Assembly: GCA_009667805.1 (NCBI GenBank) | Contig: CM019063.1 | Coordinates: 60,620,881-60,684,880, forward strand | Direction: 5' to 3' | Length of the DNA stretch: 64,000 nucleotides | DNA from: Leptobrachium leishanense | Lineage: Eukaryota > Chordata > Amphibia > Anura > Megophryidae | In this document: positions 38,159-49,071 of the stretch, one piece after another | Numbering within the stretch: the stretch's first letter is position 1 | Layout: each line of letters starts with the position of its first letter | Made by a program: the position numbers and the translations under genes | Notes under the pieces: generated by a model | Databases searched by the model: none | What the model saw: only the letters and a program-made list of their open reading frames with translations | Told to the model about the DNA's origin: nothing

Positions 38159-38900
38159 TTAAGATCGCTAGTCCGCCATCTTGGCGCATGTGCAATTGCG
38201 TTACTATCCACCGTGGAATGCGGAAGTTTGACATCTCTGCCCGCCATCTTGGCGTCCTTAACCACCCTGGAACGCGGAAGTTCAGCGCCCCCGTACGCCA
38301 TAGCCCCATTCAATACCTCAGCAGCTGCTGAATTGCTGCAGCACAGCAATTCAGTTTGCTGCAGCAGTGTCATTGAACGCTTTGGATGCGAATTTCGAAG
38401 TAAAATGGCCGACGATTTCTTAATGAAAGATTCAGATTGTTTTTCTTATGACTCGGACAAAATATGATAAAGAAAAGCAGTCAGCGCAATTCCGTTTTGT
38501 GTTTACTTCTGAAACAAAATATTATTGAGCTGTAATATAGGTCTATGTGCAGAGGGTAAATAATAAATACATATTTTGTGCTTTGGTGAACAAAAACCTC
38601 AAAATTAACATTGCCGTACGGTATTGTTACTTGCTTCATGGCGGCGGCCATCTTTACTACGTCACACTCAGCTACTCGCAGCATCTCCTCGGGTCGCTGC
38701 AAGTGTTAAGTTAGCAGTGCTGAGCGCTGAGCGGCAGAACGGGGTTCAATGGCAAGTTGCTAACTTAGCACTTGCAGCAGCTGAGGTATTGAACCCACCT
38801 CATCTTAGCGCTGGCGCTTTAGCCCTGCGTTCCAAGCCGGAACGCGGAAGTGTTGGTATTTGTGCCCGATAGATAAAGGCAGTCTATCACTCTGTAATCA
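38159..38900. repeat. Nested inverted repeats, unclassified element
   Basis: CAATACCTCAGCAGCTGC (about 38,311) is inverted at GCAGCAGCTGAGGTATTGA (about 38,776). Inside, GCTGCAAGTG and TTAGCA near 38,695 pair with TGCTAACTTAGCACTTGCAG near 38,759. CGCCATCTTGGCG-type words also recur at 38,176 and 38,242. No coding is supported. It may be a MITE. Confidence 0.45.
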
Positions 38901-39360
38901 CAGGCGCGGAGCGCGTTCCATTCTCTGTCCGCTTCCTCTTATTACCTGATTTTCTGTATAAATGCCATCTCCATCTTTTCCCAAATATTGTATCATCATC
39001 CATATCCTTATATATGTACTCATATTGGAATTATCAACTTAATGGCGATTAAATTTATATATCTATCTTGGGTTATCTTATTGTAAGATCACTATATAGC
39101 TCCCTTATTTAAATATAATAATATGATTTTCCTAAATATATTAAGTTATTAGCTATACTATATATCCCTTTTTATCGTAAACAACCTTATTCCATAGTGC
39201 AAAATTATACTATTATCATGCATAATTAACAAACGAAATTATTTAAATCTTAATAACAGATGTATCCCGCATGAATATTATAAAGTGCAAAAAAACGTGA
39301 TTTAGTAAGTTAATATCACGTGTGTTATGTATATGTAGAATATAGCAAAAAAGAGAGATT
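38901..39360. other. AT-rich stretch without recognised features
   Basis: No gene, repeat or RNA was recognised. The sequence is AT-rich and could be PLE flank, since a PLE-type ribozyme follows. Confidence 0.4.
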
Positions 39361-39970
39361 ACCTCTCAGAACAAGGGTTCTTGTTATCAGGGTGCTGTAT
39401 AATAAATCAATAATAAAACATAACCTTTATTGATTATAATAAAAATCAGGAGATGAACAATGAATAAAAAACATAGACACAAAAATGAAAATATACTGAG
39501 CAGGCTCAGGACTATTCAATGATACACCATGCAAGGTCAGTGCTAGCAATTCATGCTCATCAAAAAAAAAACAAAAAAAAACACCACATATCATCAGTGG
39601 CTATTAGTGCTGCTGGCCATAAAGATTCATAAATTCATTTGCAGCCAAGGATTAGTATGAGTCGCACCACACCAGAAGCACATATAGAGGCACCAAATCC
39701 ATTAGGACCTCCTAAACACTGGCTATTATGTATGTGAGACAATAAACGGAACCTAACGCTTGCTTAATTGCATATATATACAGATTTGGCCAAATAAATA
39801 AATGCAGCAACAGATCCTTGCTGATAGCAATTCAAAGATTTGCCCTGCTCAATTATACATCAAAGGACATTCTAAAACCAACACTCAACACAAGCGTGTG
39901 TTTCGCCGATCACTACATCGGCTTCATCGGGGGTAAAAATAAATCTACTGACATCGTTCACCTTCCCCAA
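39361..39970 (-). mobile_element. PLE pseudo-LTR fragment with hammerhead motif
   Basis: Non-coding, with hammerhead motif 6 near its right end. It is interrupted at TA (39,972) by a Tc1 fragment. AT-rich sequence with CATAACCTTTATTGATTATA precedes it. Confidence 0.45.
39890..39935 (-). ncRNA. Hammerhead ribozyme motif 6 (core variant)
   Basis: The - strand reads CCGATGA, stem II AGCCGAT-GTAGTG-ATCGGC (6-bp perfect), GAAA, then ACACA-CGCT-TGTGT, a 5-bp hairpin that fits stem III, and T as cleavage base. The second core base is C instead of U, which should abolish activity. Stem I is weak. Confidence 0.6.
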
Positions 39971-39973
39971 CTA

Positions 39974-40663
39974 CAGTCAGGTCCAGAAATATTGGGACAT
40001 CGACACAATTCTAACATCTTTGGCTCTATACACCACCACATTGGAGTTGGAATGAAACAAACACAATGTGCTTTAACTGCAGACTGTCAGCTTTAATTTG
40101 AGGGTATGTACATCCAACTCAGGTGAACGGTGTAGGACTTACAGCAGTTTGCAGATGTGCCTCCCACTTGTTAAGGAACCAGCTTCTCAGCTGTTCCATG
40201 GCCAGGTGTGTGATATTCCCTCATTACCCCAATTACAATGTGCAGATAAAGGGCCCAGAGTTCATTTTAAGTGTGCTATTTGCATTTGGAATCTGTTGCT
40301 GCAACTCTCCAAAAGAGATCCAAAGAGCTTCACTATCAGTGAAGCAAGCCATCATTAGGCTGAAGAAACAAAATAAACCCATCAGAGAGATAGCAAGAAC
40401 ATTAGGCGTGACCAAAACAACTGTTTGGAACATTCTCAAAAAGAAGGAACGCACCAGTGAGCTCAGCAACACCAAAAGACCCTGGAGACCACGGAAAACA
40501 ACTATGGTGGATGACAGAAGAATTCTTTCCCTGGTGAAGAAAACACCCTTCACAACAGTTGGCCAGATCAAGAACACTCTCCAGGAGGTAGGTGTATGTG
40601 TGTCAAAGTCAACAATCAAGAGAAGACTTCACCAGAGTGAATACAGAGGGTTCACCACAAGAT
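39974..40663 (+). mobile_element. Tc1-like transposon 4, 5' fragment
   Basis: It starts CAGTCAGGTCCAGAAATATT after TA. The + strand encodes the N-terminal DNA-binding half of a different Tc1 transposase subfamily: AIIRLKKQNKPIREIARTLG and TKTTVWNILKKKER, then KRPWRPRKTTMVDDRRIL and STIKRRLHQSEYRGFTTRC. The frame leaves Tc1 sequence at about 40,663 where PLE sequence begins; the catalytic half is absent. Confidence 0.85.
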
Positions 40664-40948
40664 GTCCTTTCGGACCGAGAACCAAAAGGACGAGACATAG
40701 ATACCAACATGAACTTAAAAAAGGCGCACTTACTCGGAAGGGTCTACAGCTGAAGAGGCCGGTATTGCCACCGGCGAAACGCGTCCTGGAGACCCCCCCA
40801 CCACTATATATATGATTTTAATATATGTTTTTATTGTATTTCACTTGTCCAAACTTTGCCATTAAAATCCCTTATTTCACACTTATCCCAGCATCCAGCG
40901 ACATCCTTTAGCGCGGCAAACACCCTTTTTTCCTAGCTTCATCAGCAC
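40664..40948 (+). mobile_element. PLE 2 pseudo-LTR, left of the hAT insertion
   Basis: It contains hammerhead motif 7 and ends where the hAT duplication TAGAGGAT (40,949-40,956) begins. The same PLE continues after the hAT element at 45,270 and reaches the RT at 46,029 on the same strand, so this is its 5' flank. Confidence 0.6.
40744..40796 (+). ncRNA. Hammerhead ribozyme motif 7 (complete consensus)
   Basis: All parts are present on the + strand. Stem I: GGGTCTACAG (40,740-40,749) with CTGGAGACCC (40,786-40,795), one mismatch in ten. Core CTGAAGA (40,750-40,756). Stem II GCCGGT (40,758-40,763), loop ATTGCC, ACCGGC (40,770-40,775). Then GAAA (40,776-40,779), CGC and the cleavage triplet GTC (40,783-40,785). 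Stem III is only the self-complementary ACGCGT, typical of dimer-acting PLE hammerheads. This is the best candidate for an active ribozyme here. Confidence 0.8.
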
Positions 40949-42045
40949 TAGAGGATTAGGGATGAACTCGAACAATTTCAAAAGTGTGAGTTCGAACTCG
41001 AACACGAACCAAACGCAATGCAAGTCAATCGGACTCAAAAAGTTCAATTTTTAGAGTGCCCTCCAAGAGGGCATATATGCAAGATGTTTGCCATAAAAGG
41101 TGTATGGGGGTCCGGGTAGTGCCCTGGGGGACAGGAAACAAGAACAAAAAGTTTAAAAAAGATGGTTTTAAAGGAACAGTGAGTTTTCCATAAAATAACG
41201 GTTAAAAATAAAAATGAAATATTCCTTCAAATATCGTGCCTAGGAGGTCTCCATAACCTGCCCGTGAAGTGGCGGATTTGTAGGATGTATAGAAACATTT
41301 AAAAACAAAAAAATAACATTTCAAATGACGGTAAACGGTTTTCCTTTAATCTATTCATAAACAACTGCTTGGGGCGGCAGCCTGTATAAAAGACATTTTA
41401 GGACACGCAGAACAAGTTTAGTGATTTTTTGGCTAAATTATGGTGAAACTTATGCAGGCTTTGGATGAAAGTAACATTAGGTGCTTTAAAATTGGGCCTT
41501 TATTGTCGGCAACAGTGCCGTCACACCGTAACCCCTCTGTGGTATTGTTGTGGAAGAGTGCAGGGTTGGACCCTGCGGTCCAATATCAAAATGATATGGA
41601 TCTGGTACAGGCGTCAGTGGCAGTACACCCAAATATTTTACCTTTGGTGGCAGCAAGTGCCTTCACACTGTCAATGGCGTCACGAGGGTTGGTGTCACCC
41701 GGTGCGGTAACTCATGGTGTCACCCCCCGAGTTTTACGTTTATTTTTATTTTTGTAACTACTCTTACTCATAAAGCAGTACTCCCATATAATACTGAATG
41801 CTCATAAATACACGGCACACATTACTGTGAGGTTTAAAAAATCTAGAAATAAAGAGACTCTTTACTACAGAATATAATAATAAATGGTTTATTAGATATT
41901 GAATTAAAACGGGAATATTTTTAACATTGAAGTCTATGGAGTTGAACATTTCCCACACGAATACACGAAAATGTCCAAAATCACGAAAAAAAGTCGATAT
42001 GAAAAACGAGCCAAAACGAAACAAACTGAAACAGAAATCGTCCGA

Positions 42046-44063
42046 GAGGCGGAGCTAGCTGTGGAAGCGAGCAGCAGCATTTTGGAGGAGCTCTGTGTCT
42101 ACCACGGATTTTATTGCTTTTTTCGCCGTTTGCACTGCCCTGTGAGCTTCCCGGTTGGCTAGAGGGATCCTGGAGAGTTGAGGTACCTGATTTAGCCCTG
42201 AGTTTCGTGCCCGGGGACAGATTGCTGCCGGCAGTGCGATTTGGGCCTAGTCACCGCGGCCATCTTGGAAGCCTACTCGAGGCGTATTGAGATTCCCTCA
42301 CCGCCCTGTGACCTCGTGCCAGCCCAGCATCTCCGGAACCATGCCTACCGGTCGTTCCCAGCGACGGGCCCCCCGACAGAGGGACATTCGGGATGTTTTG
42401 CGAGGTGGGTCCGCTTTTACGGGACAGACTGCTTCTTCCTCCCTCCCCCCGGGCTATGGCTCCTCGGAGGCTGACAGCGACTATGAACCTCAGGGGGGTA
42501 TTACTGGGATGCCCTGGCTTGCCCCGCAGTCACCGGCGTCTGACTCCCGACCCCTCTCGGCGGCTGCTAGGAAACGGGCACAGAAGAAGAGAAAATCAGC
42601 AATGCGGACATCGTCCGGGGCAACGCCGGACACAGAGGATATTTTTGATGGGGACCCGACTGAGATTCCCCTTACCTCCACCAGTAATAGTGTGACCTCG
42701 GATCATCGGTCTGCAGTGGGGACGGGACTTCGACAGCAACAGGTGCAGGAGGAGGACGACCATCTCCCCTCCACGAAGGGGGATCTCCGCAGGATCTTGG
42801 AGGAGCTTCGGGTGATACGTGAGGTGTGGCAGCCTGAGGTGGCGGCGGTCCGCACGGAGATAGCGGCGATGCGTGCTCAGGTGAAGGTGGTACAGGAGAC
42901 GACTTCTGCTGTGACAACGGAACAAACTCACCTGTCTGGTCAGGTTGCTGGTTTGCGATACCAAGTCGAACTTCTGACACGCTCTGTGGAGATGCTTGAA
43001 ACGAGACACAGACGCCGAAACATCAGGGTCAGGGGTGTCCCGGACTCTATTACCTCCGACGCTCTGCCGTCCTACGTGACTCGTCTTGTGCTTCAGGTCA
43101 CGGGGCTTCCCCCTGACACACCTGACATGCTTGGGTCGGTGTTTCGGGTCAGGAGACCTGCGACGAACCCACCTGGGGCTCCTCGAGACGTCGTAGTGGC
43201 CTTCCGTGAAGTGGCTTTCAAGGTCAAGGTTATGTCTGCTCCGGGCGCGAGGGATCCCGTACGCTTTGAGGGCTCCACTCTGGCCCTGTATCATGATCTC
43301 CCATTCCAGACCCTGATGGCTCGCAGGCGTTTTCGTGAAGTGACATCAGTTCTTCGCCGACAGGGTGTCCGATATCGCTGGGGTCTGGCAGGAGCTTTGG
43401 TGGTGACCCACGCAAATGTCCCCTATACCATCACGGATCCCGCGGTGGCTTGGATTGACCTTGCGGCTGCGGGCCTCTCACCAGATCCTCCGGACCCTCG
43501 ACCGGATTGAAGGCTGGTTTCTATGCCCTCTACCTCTCCAGGTCTGAGCTTTACTGAATTACACCCCCTCCCCTGCATTTCTCTTATATGCTTACGTGTC
43601 CCTGGTCTCTAGCTTGGCCTAGTGCCTGGACTTTCAGGACGGTTCGTAATTTGTTTTGATCAGTCCCAGCCTGCATTGCATAGGGCTTTTGCTTTTTTGC
43701 CTGCACATGGTACTTTCTGCCTTTTTACTTATTTTTACCGCCCTGTCCTTCTTTGCGACGCATGTTTTTTGACCAGCTGACCGTAGTTACCTTGGCCGGC
43801 CTTAAGTGGCTGCATTTATATATGTTTGATTTCCCACCTTGATGAGACCCCCCGTCTAGGGGATGTTTTCTGCTAACATATTGCTATCCTTAGATTTTTT
43901 CGATTCGCTGTTTTTACGATGACACTTTTTTGGCCATATGTGGTTTCCGTTGCTTGTTATGTCTTCTTGTTTGGCCCTGCGAGGTCATCCATTATTTTAC
44001 AGTATGATGTAATGCTGACTTATTTCAAAATAAAAAACTTTAAATTTAAAAAAAAAAAAAAAA
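42046..44063 (+). mobile_element. ORF1-only L1-like retroelement (HAL1-like)
   Basis: An 11-bp duplication AAATCGTCCGA (42,035-42,045 and 44,064-44,074) and a poly(A) tail after TTTCAAAATAAAAAACTTT show L1-style insertion. It contains an open ORF1 (42,341-43,510) followed directly by a 530-base 3' UTR; there is no ORF2. The 5' end GAGGCGGAGCTAGCTG matches those at 57,588 and, more loosely, 29,594, so it seems full-length rather than truncated. Confidence 0.85.
42341..43510 (+). CDS. L1-type ORF1 protein (RNA-binding)
   Basis: 389 codons from ATG at 42,341 (MPTGRSQRRAPRQRD). It has a disordered basic/serine-rich N-terminus, a coiled coil (about residues 150-235, LRRILEELRVIREVWQPEVA and later VAGLRYQVELLTRSVEMLET), an RRM-like part starting RRRNIRVRGVPDSI, and a C-terminal domain with FRVRRPATNPPGAPRDVVVA, FEGSTLALYHDLPFQTLMAR and LRRQGVRYRWGLAGALVV. 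These are the three parts of L1 ORF1p, a trimeric chaperone that coats element RNA. The frame is fully open, notable since no ORF2 follows. A start upstream of this ATG would need a non-ATG codon. Confidence 0.85.
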   Translation: MPTGRSQRRAPRQRDIRDVLRGGSAFTGQTASSSLPPGYGSSEADSDYEPQGGITGMPWLAPQSPASDSRPLSAAARKRAQKKRKSAMRTSSGATPDTEDIFDGDPTEIPLTSTSNSVTSDHRSAVGTGLRQQQVQEEDDHLPSTKGDLRRILEELRVIREVWQPEVAAVRTEIAAMRAQVKVVQETTSAVTTEQTHLSGQVAGLRYQVELLTRSVEMLETRHRRRNIRVRGVPDSITSDALPSYVTRLVLQVTGLPPDTPDMLGSVFRVRRPATNPPGAPRDVVVAFREVAFKVKVMSAPGARDPVRFEGSTLALYHDLPFQTLMARRRFREVTSVLRRQGVRYRWGLAGALVVTHANVPYTITDPAVAWIDLAAAGLSPDPPDPRPD

Positions 44064-44262
44064 AAATCGTCCGAAACGATCAGAAATGAAAATTGTCGAA
44101 TTATGAACAAAACGAGCCGAAACAAAAATTTTATATCAACACGCAGACCTATATATACGTATATATCAACACGCAGATATATATATATATATATACACCC
44201 ACCCACAGACCTCAGACCATATATACACATACACACATGGGGAGGTAGCATGTGGACAATCT

Positions 44263-44414
44263 CAACTAAATGCACCCCCCCCCCAATTTGGCTGATCCCT
44301 CCAGAAGAAATGTTGAACCCGACAGAGCAGAGAATGTATATATTATTCTCTGCTCTATCGGATTCAACATTTCTTCTGGAGGGATAAGCCAAATGGGGGG
44401 GGGGCAATTAGTTG
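44263..44414. repeat. Long hairpin in the hAT element
   Basis: Left arm 44,263-44,334 and right arm 44,345-44,414 pair with few mismatches, including CTCCAGAAGAAATGTTGAA with TTCAACATTTCTTCTGGAG and flanking C/G runs. AT microsatellites lie beside it at 44,176-44,196 and 44,442-44,482. Confidence 0.85.
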
Positions 44415-44440
44415 CCAAAATGTGTGTGTAATACAAGTCT

Positions 44441-44482
<42 letters not shown>

Positions 44483-45269
44483 TATATCATACCTGTCCTT
44501 ACCTTCCCCTATAAATTTGCTAAAAATATACACACAAAAAAACAAACCACTGCCTGAGACCCCACGCAGCCCACATGCCACCCCCCTCTACCTTGCTGAA
44601 TGTATCTAATATATATATAATTAAATACATTCAGCCAGGTAGAAAAAAAAGGTTTTATTTTATGTTCCCGGAGACATTTAAAAATGTCCTCGGATTATTT
44701 TTTTTTTAGAAATGTGTCGCCTTACCTTAGCCTGATGGTCAGTGGGGGCTCCCTGGATCCTGGTGGGGGTTGGGGGGGTCTGCCGTGGCCGCAGGTGCAG
44801 TGGCTCCCTCCCTGCGCTGCCTGTCTCTGCCACATGCACCCGGGTGGCTAGCCCGCACAGTCGCAGCTCTGTCATCCGGCGGCCGCATGCTCCTTGCCCC
44901 TCAATGCTCCTCAAGGGGATCCTTGGGAGGCCCCTGCAGGCTGCCCTCTACAGTGCCTGATTAGAGGGCCGTGTCAGCCTGATGTTTTAGTAACAAGAAT
45001 GTTTTATCCCATAGGCTTCAATGTTAAAAATATACCCAATTTAATTCAATATCTAATAAACCGTTGCTTATAAAATTCTGCAGTAAAGAGTCTCTTTATT
45101 TCTAGATTTTTTAGTATTTAAGCATTTTTTATACTTTTTCAAAAAAAATTATTATATCGAACTCGAACCGAACACGCCAAAAAGTTTGAAGTTTGCGAAC
45201 TTTCGAACTGCCGATGTTCGAATCGAACTCCGGACTGATCGAACCGAACAGCTCATCCCTATAGAGGAT

Positions 45270-46028
45270 ACGTGGACCCTGCACACAAGGACCAAGGAGA
45301 TAGCTGAGAAAAGAAGGGATTCGGTCACCTATATGGACTGAAAAAGCGCAGAGTCTCGAGCCAAAACGTCATTTAGCTCTGAACCATGTAAGTGAGATAA
45401 TTATATCTTCTTTCTAACACTGTTTATAACAGTACACACTATTGTCTGGCCTGTCTTTACCTTTGTGTCTTCTGAGGTAAAAGAAGAAAAAAGGGCAATA
45501 ACAACAGAAGATTTGTATATCTTATTGGAAGGATCAGCAATATACTCATAAAGAAGGCTGAGGCTAATCCAAATAAAGGACAAGAGACCCTATGGACATT
45601 TAGGAGAATAATTTCTCCCCTAAGGTCATCCCCTTAAATCGACTAATTGAGGCACCAAAGGAAAGTCACCATTTCTGTGTGCTAGCATAGGATCCACTCC
45701 TGACCACAGAAGCACAGAAAACACATATCATAGCTAGCCAGCTCACGTGGATATACTGTGACTTACTCTATAATTACTGTTCACCACCACAAGAGGGCAG
45801 CAAACCCTATGGTTGCTCTAGAATACCTGTTTCCCATTATTAATTACATGCTCAATACCAAAATATTACCGTATGTGAACCAGTAGAAATGTACCACATT
45901 ATCTGTTAAACTAATAATTTGTACGTGCCAAAGTGAAAATTCGCATTACACAATTGTCTGCATGTGTCAGAATCTGGACACTCTGTTAACTTAAAGTTTT
46001 CCATCTGTGCTTCACCAACACAGCATAA
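45270..46028 (+). mobile_element. PLE 2 non-coding 5' part, right of the hAT insertion
   Basis: No frame is supported. It continues PLE 2 after the hAT element. It contains CAAAACGTCATTTAGCTCTGAACC, similar in feel to ribozyme flanks but without a full core. Confidence 0.4.
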
Positions 46029-47128
46029 GTGAGCAGCGCCGGTAAGAGGGTACCCTTACACACAATACTTAATCCCAGGGTAATACAGCAAAGCACTACC
46101 CTATACCCTCATTCGGCAGCAGCACACCATTTGCAGACACACAGATTCCAAAGGAAGGCGCCATTAGAGGGTTTCCCCCCCATTTTTTCCAAGATATTAC
46201 AACCAATTGTTAAAAAAACGATTTCTTACACTAAATATACTATAGATGTGCTCCAGAAACTGAAAGGTATTAACTGGCGAAATGACTGCTTTTTAGTTGT
46301 GTGCGATGTTAACGCGTTATACAGCAATATTCCCCACGGAAAGGGAGTTGAAATTGTGAAAGAACACTTATTACGTCTAATGACCTCAGTAGTAAGCAAG
46401 TAGACTTTGTTATGGAAAGTACTGAATTTATACTGAATAATAACTATTTTCAGTTTGATGAGAAGTATAATCTTCAGACTAGAGGCATGGCTATGGGCAC
46501 CAAGTTCGCGCCCAGCTACGCAAACCTATATATGATGGGCTGGGAAGCCAGCTTTGTCTATGGTTCGCGTGCCTGGGCGCAGGGCAAGGTGCTCATATAT
46601 AAAAGATTTATAGACAATCTGTTTTTTGTGTGGAAAGGTGAGGAGGATGACCTTAAAAAATTCTTAGATGTATTGGACAATACTGACTGGGGAATTAAAC
46701 TGGAAAAAAAGTGGAGTAAGGAAACTATAGCATTCCTTGACCTGGAGATCTATATAAAAGAAAATAAAATACACACTAGGACCTTCTATAAAGATGTTGA
46801 CATCAACACCTATGTTGACAAAACTAGTTGTCATAACATTACCTGGCTCAAAGGGATACCAAAGGGCCAGTTTAGAAGAATACATAGAAACTGCTCGGAG
46901 ATTGACACCTTTGAAAAACAAGCGGAATCTCTTTAACATAATTTCATGGATAAGGGTTATGATAAGGTTGAATTGGAAAGGCTTATCAAAGAATTAAAAT
47001 AAATTGATCAGGATAGTTTACTGAAATATAAAACAGGGAAGGAGGTCATGAAAGAAGTCCCATTTATTTGTAATTTTAACAATGAAGACCAACTAATTAG
47101 AAAACTTTTTAAAAAATATTGGTATATT
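46029..47128 (+). pseudogene. PLE 2 reverse transcriptase
   Basis: The + strand has RT motif A as VCDVNALYSNIPH (about 46,300), motif B as QTRGMAMGTKFAPSYANLYM (about 46,475-46,530) and motif C as RFIDNLFFVWKG (about 46,605). The expected FIDD box reads FIDN, so one metal-binding aspartate is lost. A stop at 46,401-46,403 with a small frame change separates motif A from B, and stops occur near 46,934 and 47,000. The GIY-YIG domain is missing because a TTAA MITE and a palindrome follow. Confidence 0.85.
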
Positions 47129-47132
47129 TTAA

Positions 47133-47567
47133 CCCCTTAAGGACCCCTGATGTACCCTGTACGTCCTGTCCTCGGGTCTCCCTTAGACCCAAGGACGTAC
47201 AGGGTACGTCAGCGGCGCCTAATCCCCCTCCCGCCCGATACTCACCTCCCTCGCCGGATCCCACGGCGATCTGGCAGGGAGGAAGCCTGCCCATGTGATT
47301 TACATGGGCAGGCGAGGCTGATGACGTCGCCACACTGCGTGGTGACGTCATCAGCAGGCGTCCCCATTCGTTTCAATGGAGGGGAGGGGGGGCTCCTTCG
47401 GAGCCCTCTATCTCCCCAACCATTGAAGCTAGGGAGATGCCGTTTGCACCGCTGGAGAGGGGAGAGCCTCCCCTTTCCAGCGGTGTATGGCATTAACCGT
47501 TTCGCCGCCGGATCACGTTGCAGCGCCAATTGGCGCCAAAACGCGATTCAAACCTGGAGGTTAACCT
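47133..47567. mobile_element. piggyBac-like MITE, truncated
   Basis: It starts after TTAA (47,129-47,132) with CCCCTTAAGGACCCCTGATG, close to the element at 5,755-6,510 (shared GGAAGCCTGCCCATGTGATT, TCTCCCCAACCATTGAAGC). The right end is missing; the sequence stops at the palindrome at 47,568. Confidence 0.75.
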
Positions 47568-47768
47568 GAAGGTTAAATCCAAAAAACCTCTTGAACTCCC
47601 AGGACTTCCAAAGAAACGGGGATATGATAAATAAAGTTAAAAGAATTTTAACTGGCAGTGCCAGTAGTATTGCTTTTATGTTTTGATAAATTCTTTTAAC
47701 TTTATTTATCATATCCCCGTTTCTTTGGAAGTCCTGGGAGTTCAAGAGGTTTTTTGGATTTAACCTTC
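47568..47768. repeat. Perfect 81-bp palindrome
   Basis: 47,568-47,648 is the exact reverse complement of 47,688-47,768. The 39-base spacer contains CTGGCAGTGCCAG, itself a small hairpin. The arms include TTGAACTCCCAGGACTTCC. The junction cuts the piggyBac-like MITE. Confidence 0.95.
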
Positions 47769-48063
47769 AATAAGTCCATACGCGCGCACACCTCGAGCTT
47801 GGTCCATAAGCTCCAACGCATGTGAGTTGGCAATTTGTATATCCTTATATGCTATCACATTCACGAGATCTGCACGAGAAAGTTTCTCTTGTTTTTTGTG
47901 TTACATGTGAGAAGAATCTCCTTCTATGAGTAGGTGTGGGTCACCTTCTCAAGCAAAGAACTTAAGTACCCGAATGCGTCTATCCACTCAGAGCCAGTGT
48001 TCGGGCTCCATATTTGTGAGTGTAAACACCATATAATCTTCTATCGGAATTTGTCAAAACATT

Positions 48064-49071
48064 CTACACGATTATTTTGTTCTGTTTTTTCATATGATCC
48101 ATGTGGACAAGTGAACTAAGAGAACCACCAGATACCCTTAAGCGACTTCCATCGCGCCACCAGATACGTACTGTATTGTTGTTCATCCACTGGTTTGGGG
48201 GAAACCACTGAATTTCTGGTTGGGCTTGAGTTGACTGGTGGCGGTATAGGTTTGGGCGCCGTCCACTTCTTTCGTTAGTTTCTCCCAATGCCCGAAGGTC
48301 CCCCCTTAGTCCATTAATCAGAGGGGTTGGCCGTCCAAACATGAGTTTGTACGGACTTAGCTCTAATTGAGGGGTTGGCCTGCACCTAATGTGCAAGAGG
48401 ACTATAGGCAGCACATCCAACCAGCCTAGCGACATCTCTTGACACAATTTGGACATCAGAGTCTTTAGGGTGCGATTCATTCTCTCGACTTTTCCCGGGC
48501 TTTGGGGCCTGTAGGCAGTATGTAGCTTCCAGGTGATGCCCAACAGATGGGCAAGCTGTTGTAAACAGTTCTGTATGAATGCAGGGCCATTGTCCGACCC
48601 TATCTCGAGAGGCAACCCATAACGTGGTATTATTTCTTTTATCAGACTCTTCACCACTTCCACAGTCTTTTCAGTTCTTGTTGGGAAAGCTTCCACCCAT
48701 CCTGTCAGAGTACACACCATTACCAGTAGATATTTGTATCCTTTGCAGGGCGGCAACACTGTAAAGTCTATTTGTAGCGATGCCATTGGAGATAGCCCGA
48801 TTGGCTGCTTCCCTGGAGGTTGAGATGGGCCTGTTCTCGGGTTGTTCTTGGCACATGTCACGCACTGCTGGGCTATTGCTTTGCAGACTACTGACAGTCC
48901 GGGTACGTAGAAATGTGGCTCCAGTTGCTGTTCCATCATTTCTCTCCCTCCATGGGTACTTGCGCGGAGTGTTCTTACAATTTCAGGGGCTAATGTTGCT
49001 GGGAGGACTATTTGTCCATTCTTCAGCTGGTACCACCCGTCTTCTCCATATTCGCCTTGTTCTCCCGACAT
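48064..49071 (-). pseudogene. ERV integrase
   Basis: A 335-codon open part with a zinc-binding HHCC region (H in STHGG and EPHF, C in QQCVTCA) and catalytic D, D, E in LQIDFT, GSDNGPAF and GKVERMN. After about residue 250 a C-terminal domain with IRWWRDGSR-like residues ends in a stop at 48,064. A stop at 49,072 separates it from the part upstream (49,072-49,434) in the same frame. Confidence 0.88.

Larger units (their letters stand above)
40957..45261. mobile_element. hAT-type element, 4.3 kb, non-autonomous
   Basis: An exact 8-bp duplication TAGAGGAT (40,949-40,956 and 45,262-45,269) flanks ends TAGGGATGAACTCGAAC and GAACAGCTCATCCCTA. No hAT transposase is visible. It holds a retroelement (42,046-44,063), a long hairpin (44,263-44,414), AT microsatellites and two inverted copies of a module (41,836-41,940 and 45,008-45,112). 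It interrupts PLE 2. Confidence 0.85.

Noticed and set aside
42596..43294. A 232-codon - strand frame opposite the ORF1
   Set aside because: It is the antisense shadow of the ORF1, which has recognisable L1 ORF1p domains on the + strand.
45340..45400. CCAAAACGTC...AGCTCTGAA near 45,360 as a hammerhead
   Set aside because: Core boxes are absent on both strands.
47769..48063. Possible ERV env or 3' LTR after the integrase
   Set aside because: No envelope motif, no TG...CA end and no match to the LTR at 62,227-62,910 was found in the short stretch before the palindrome.
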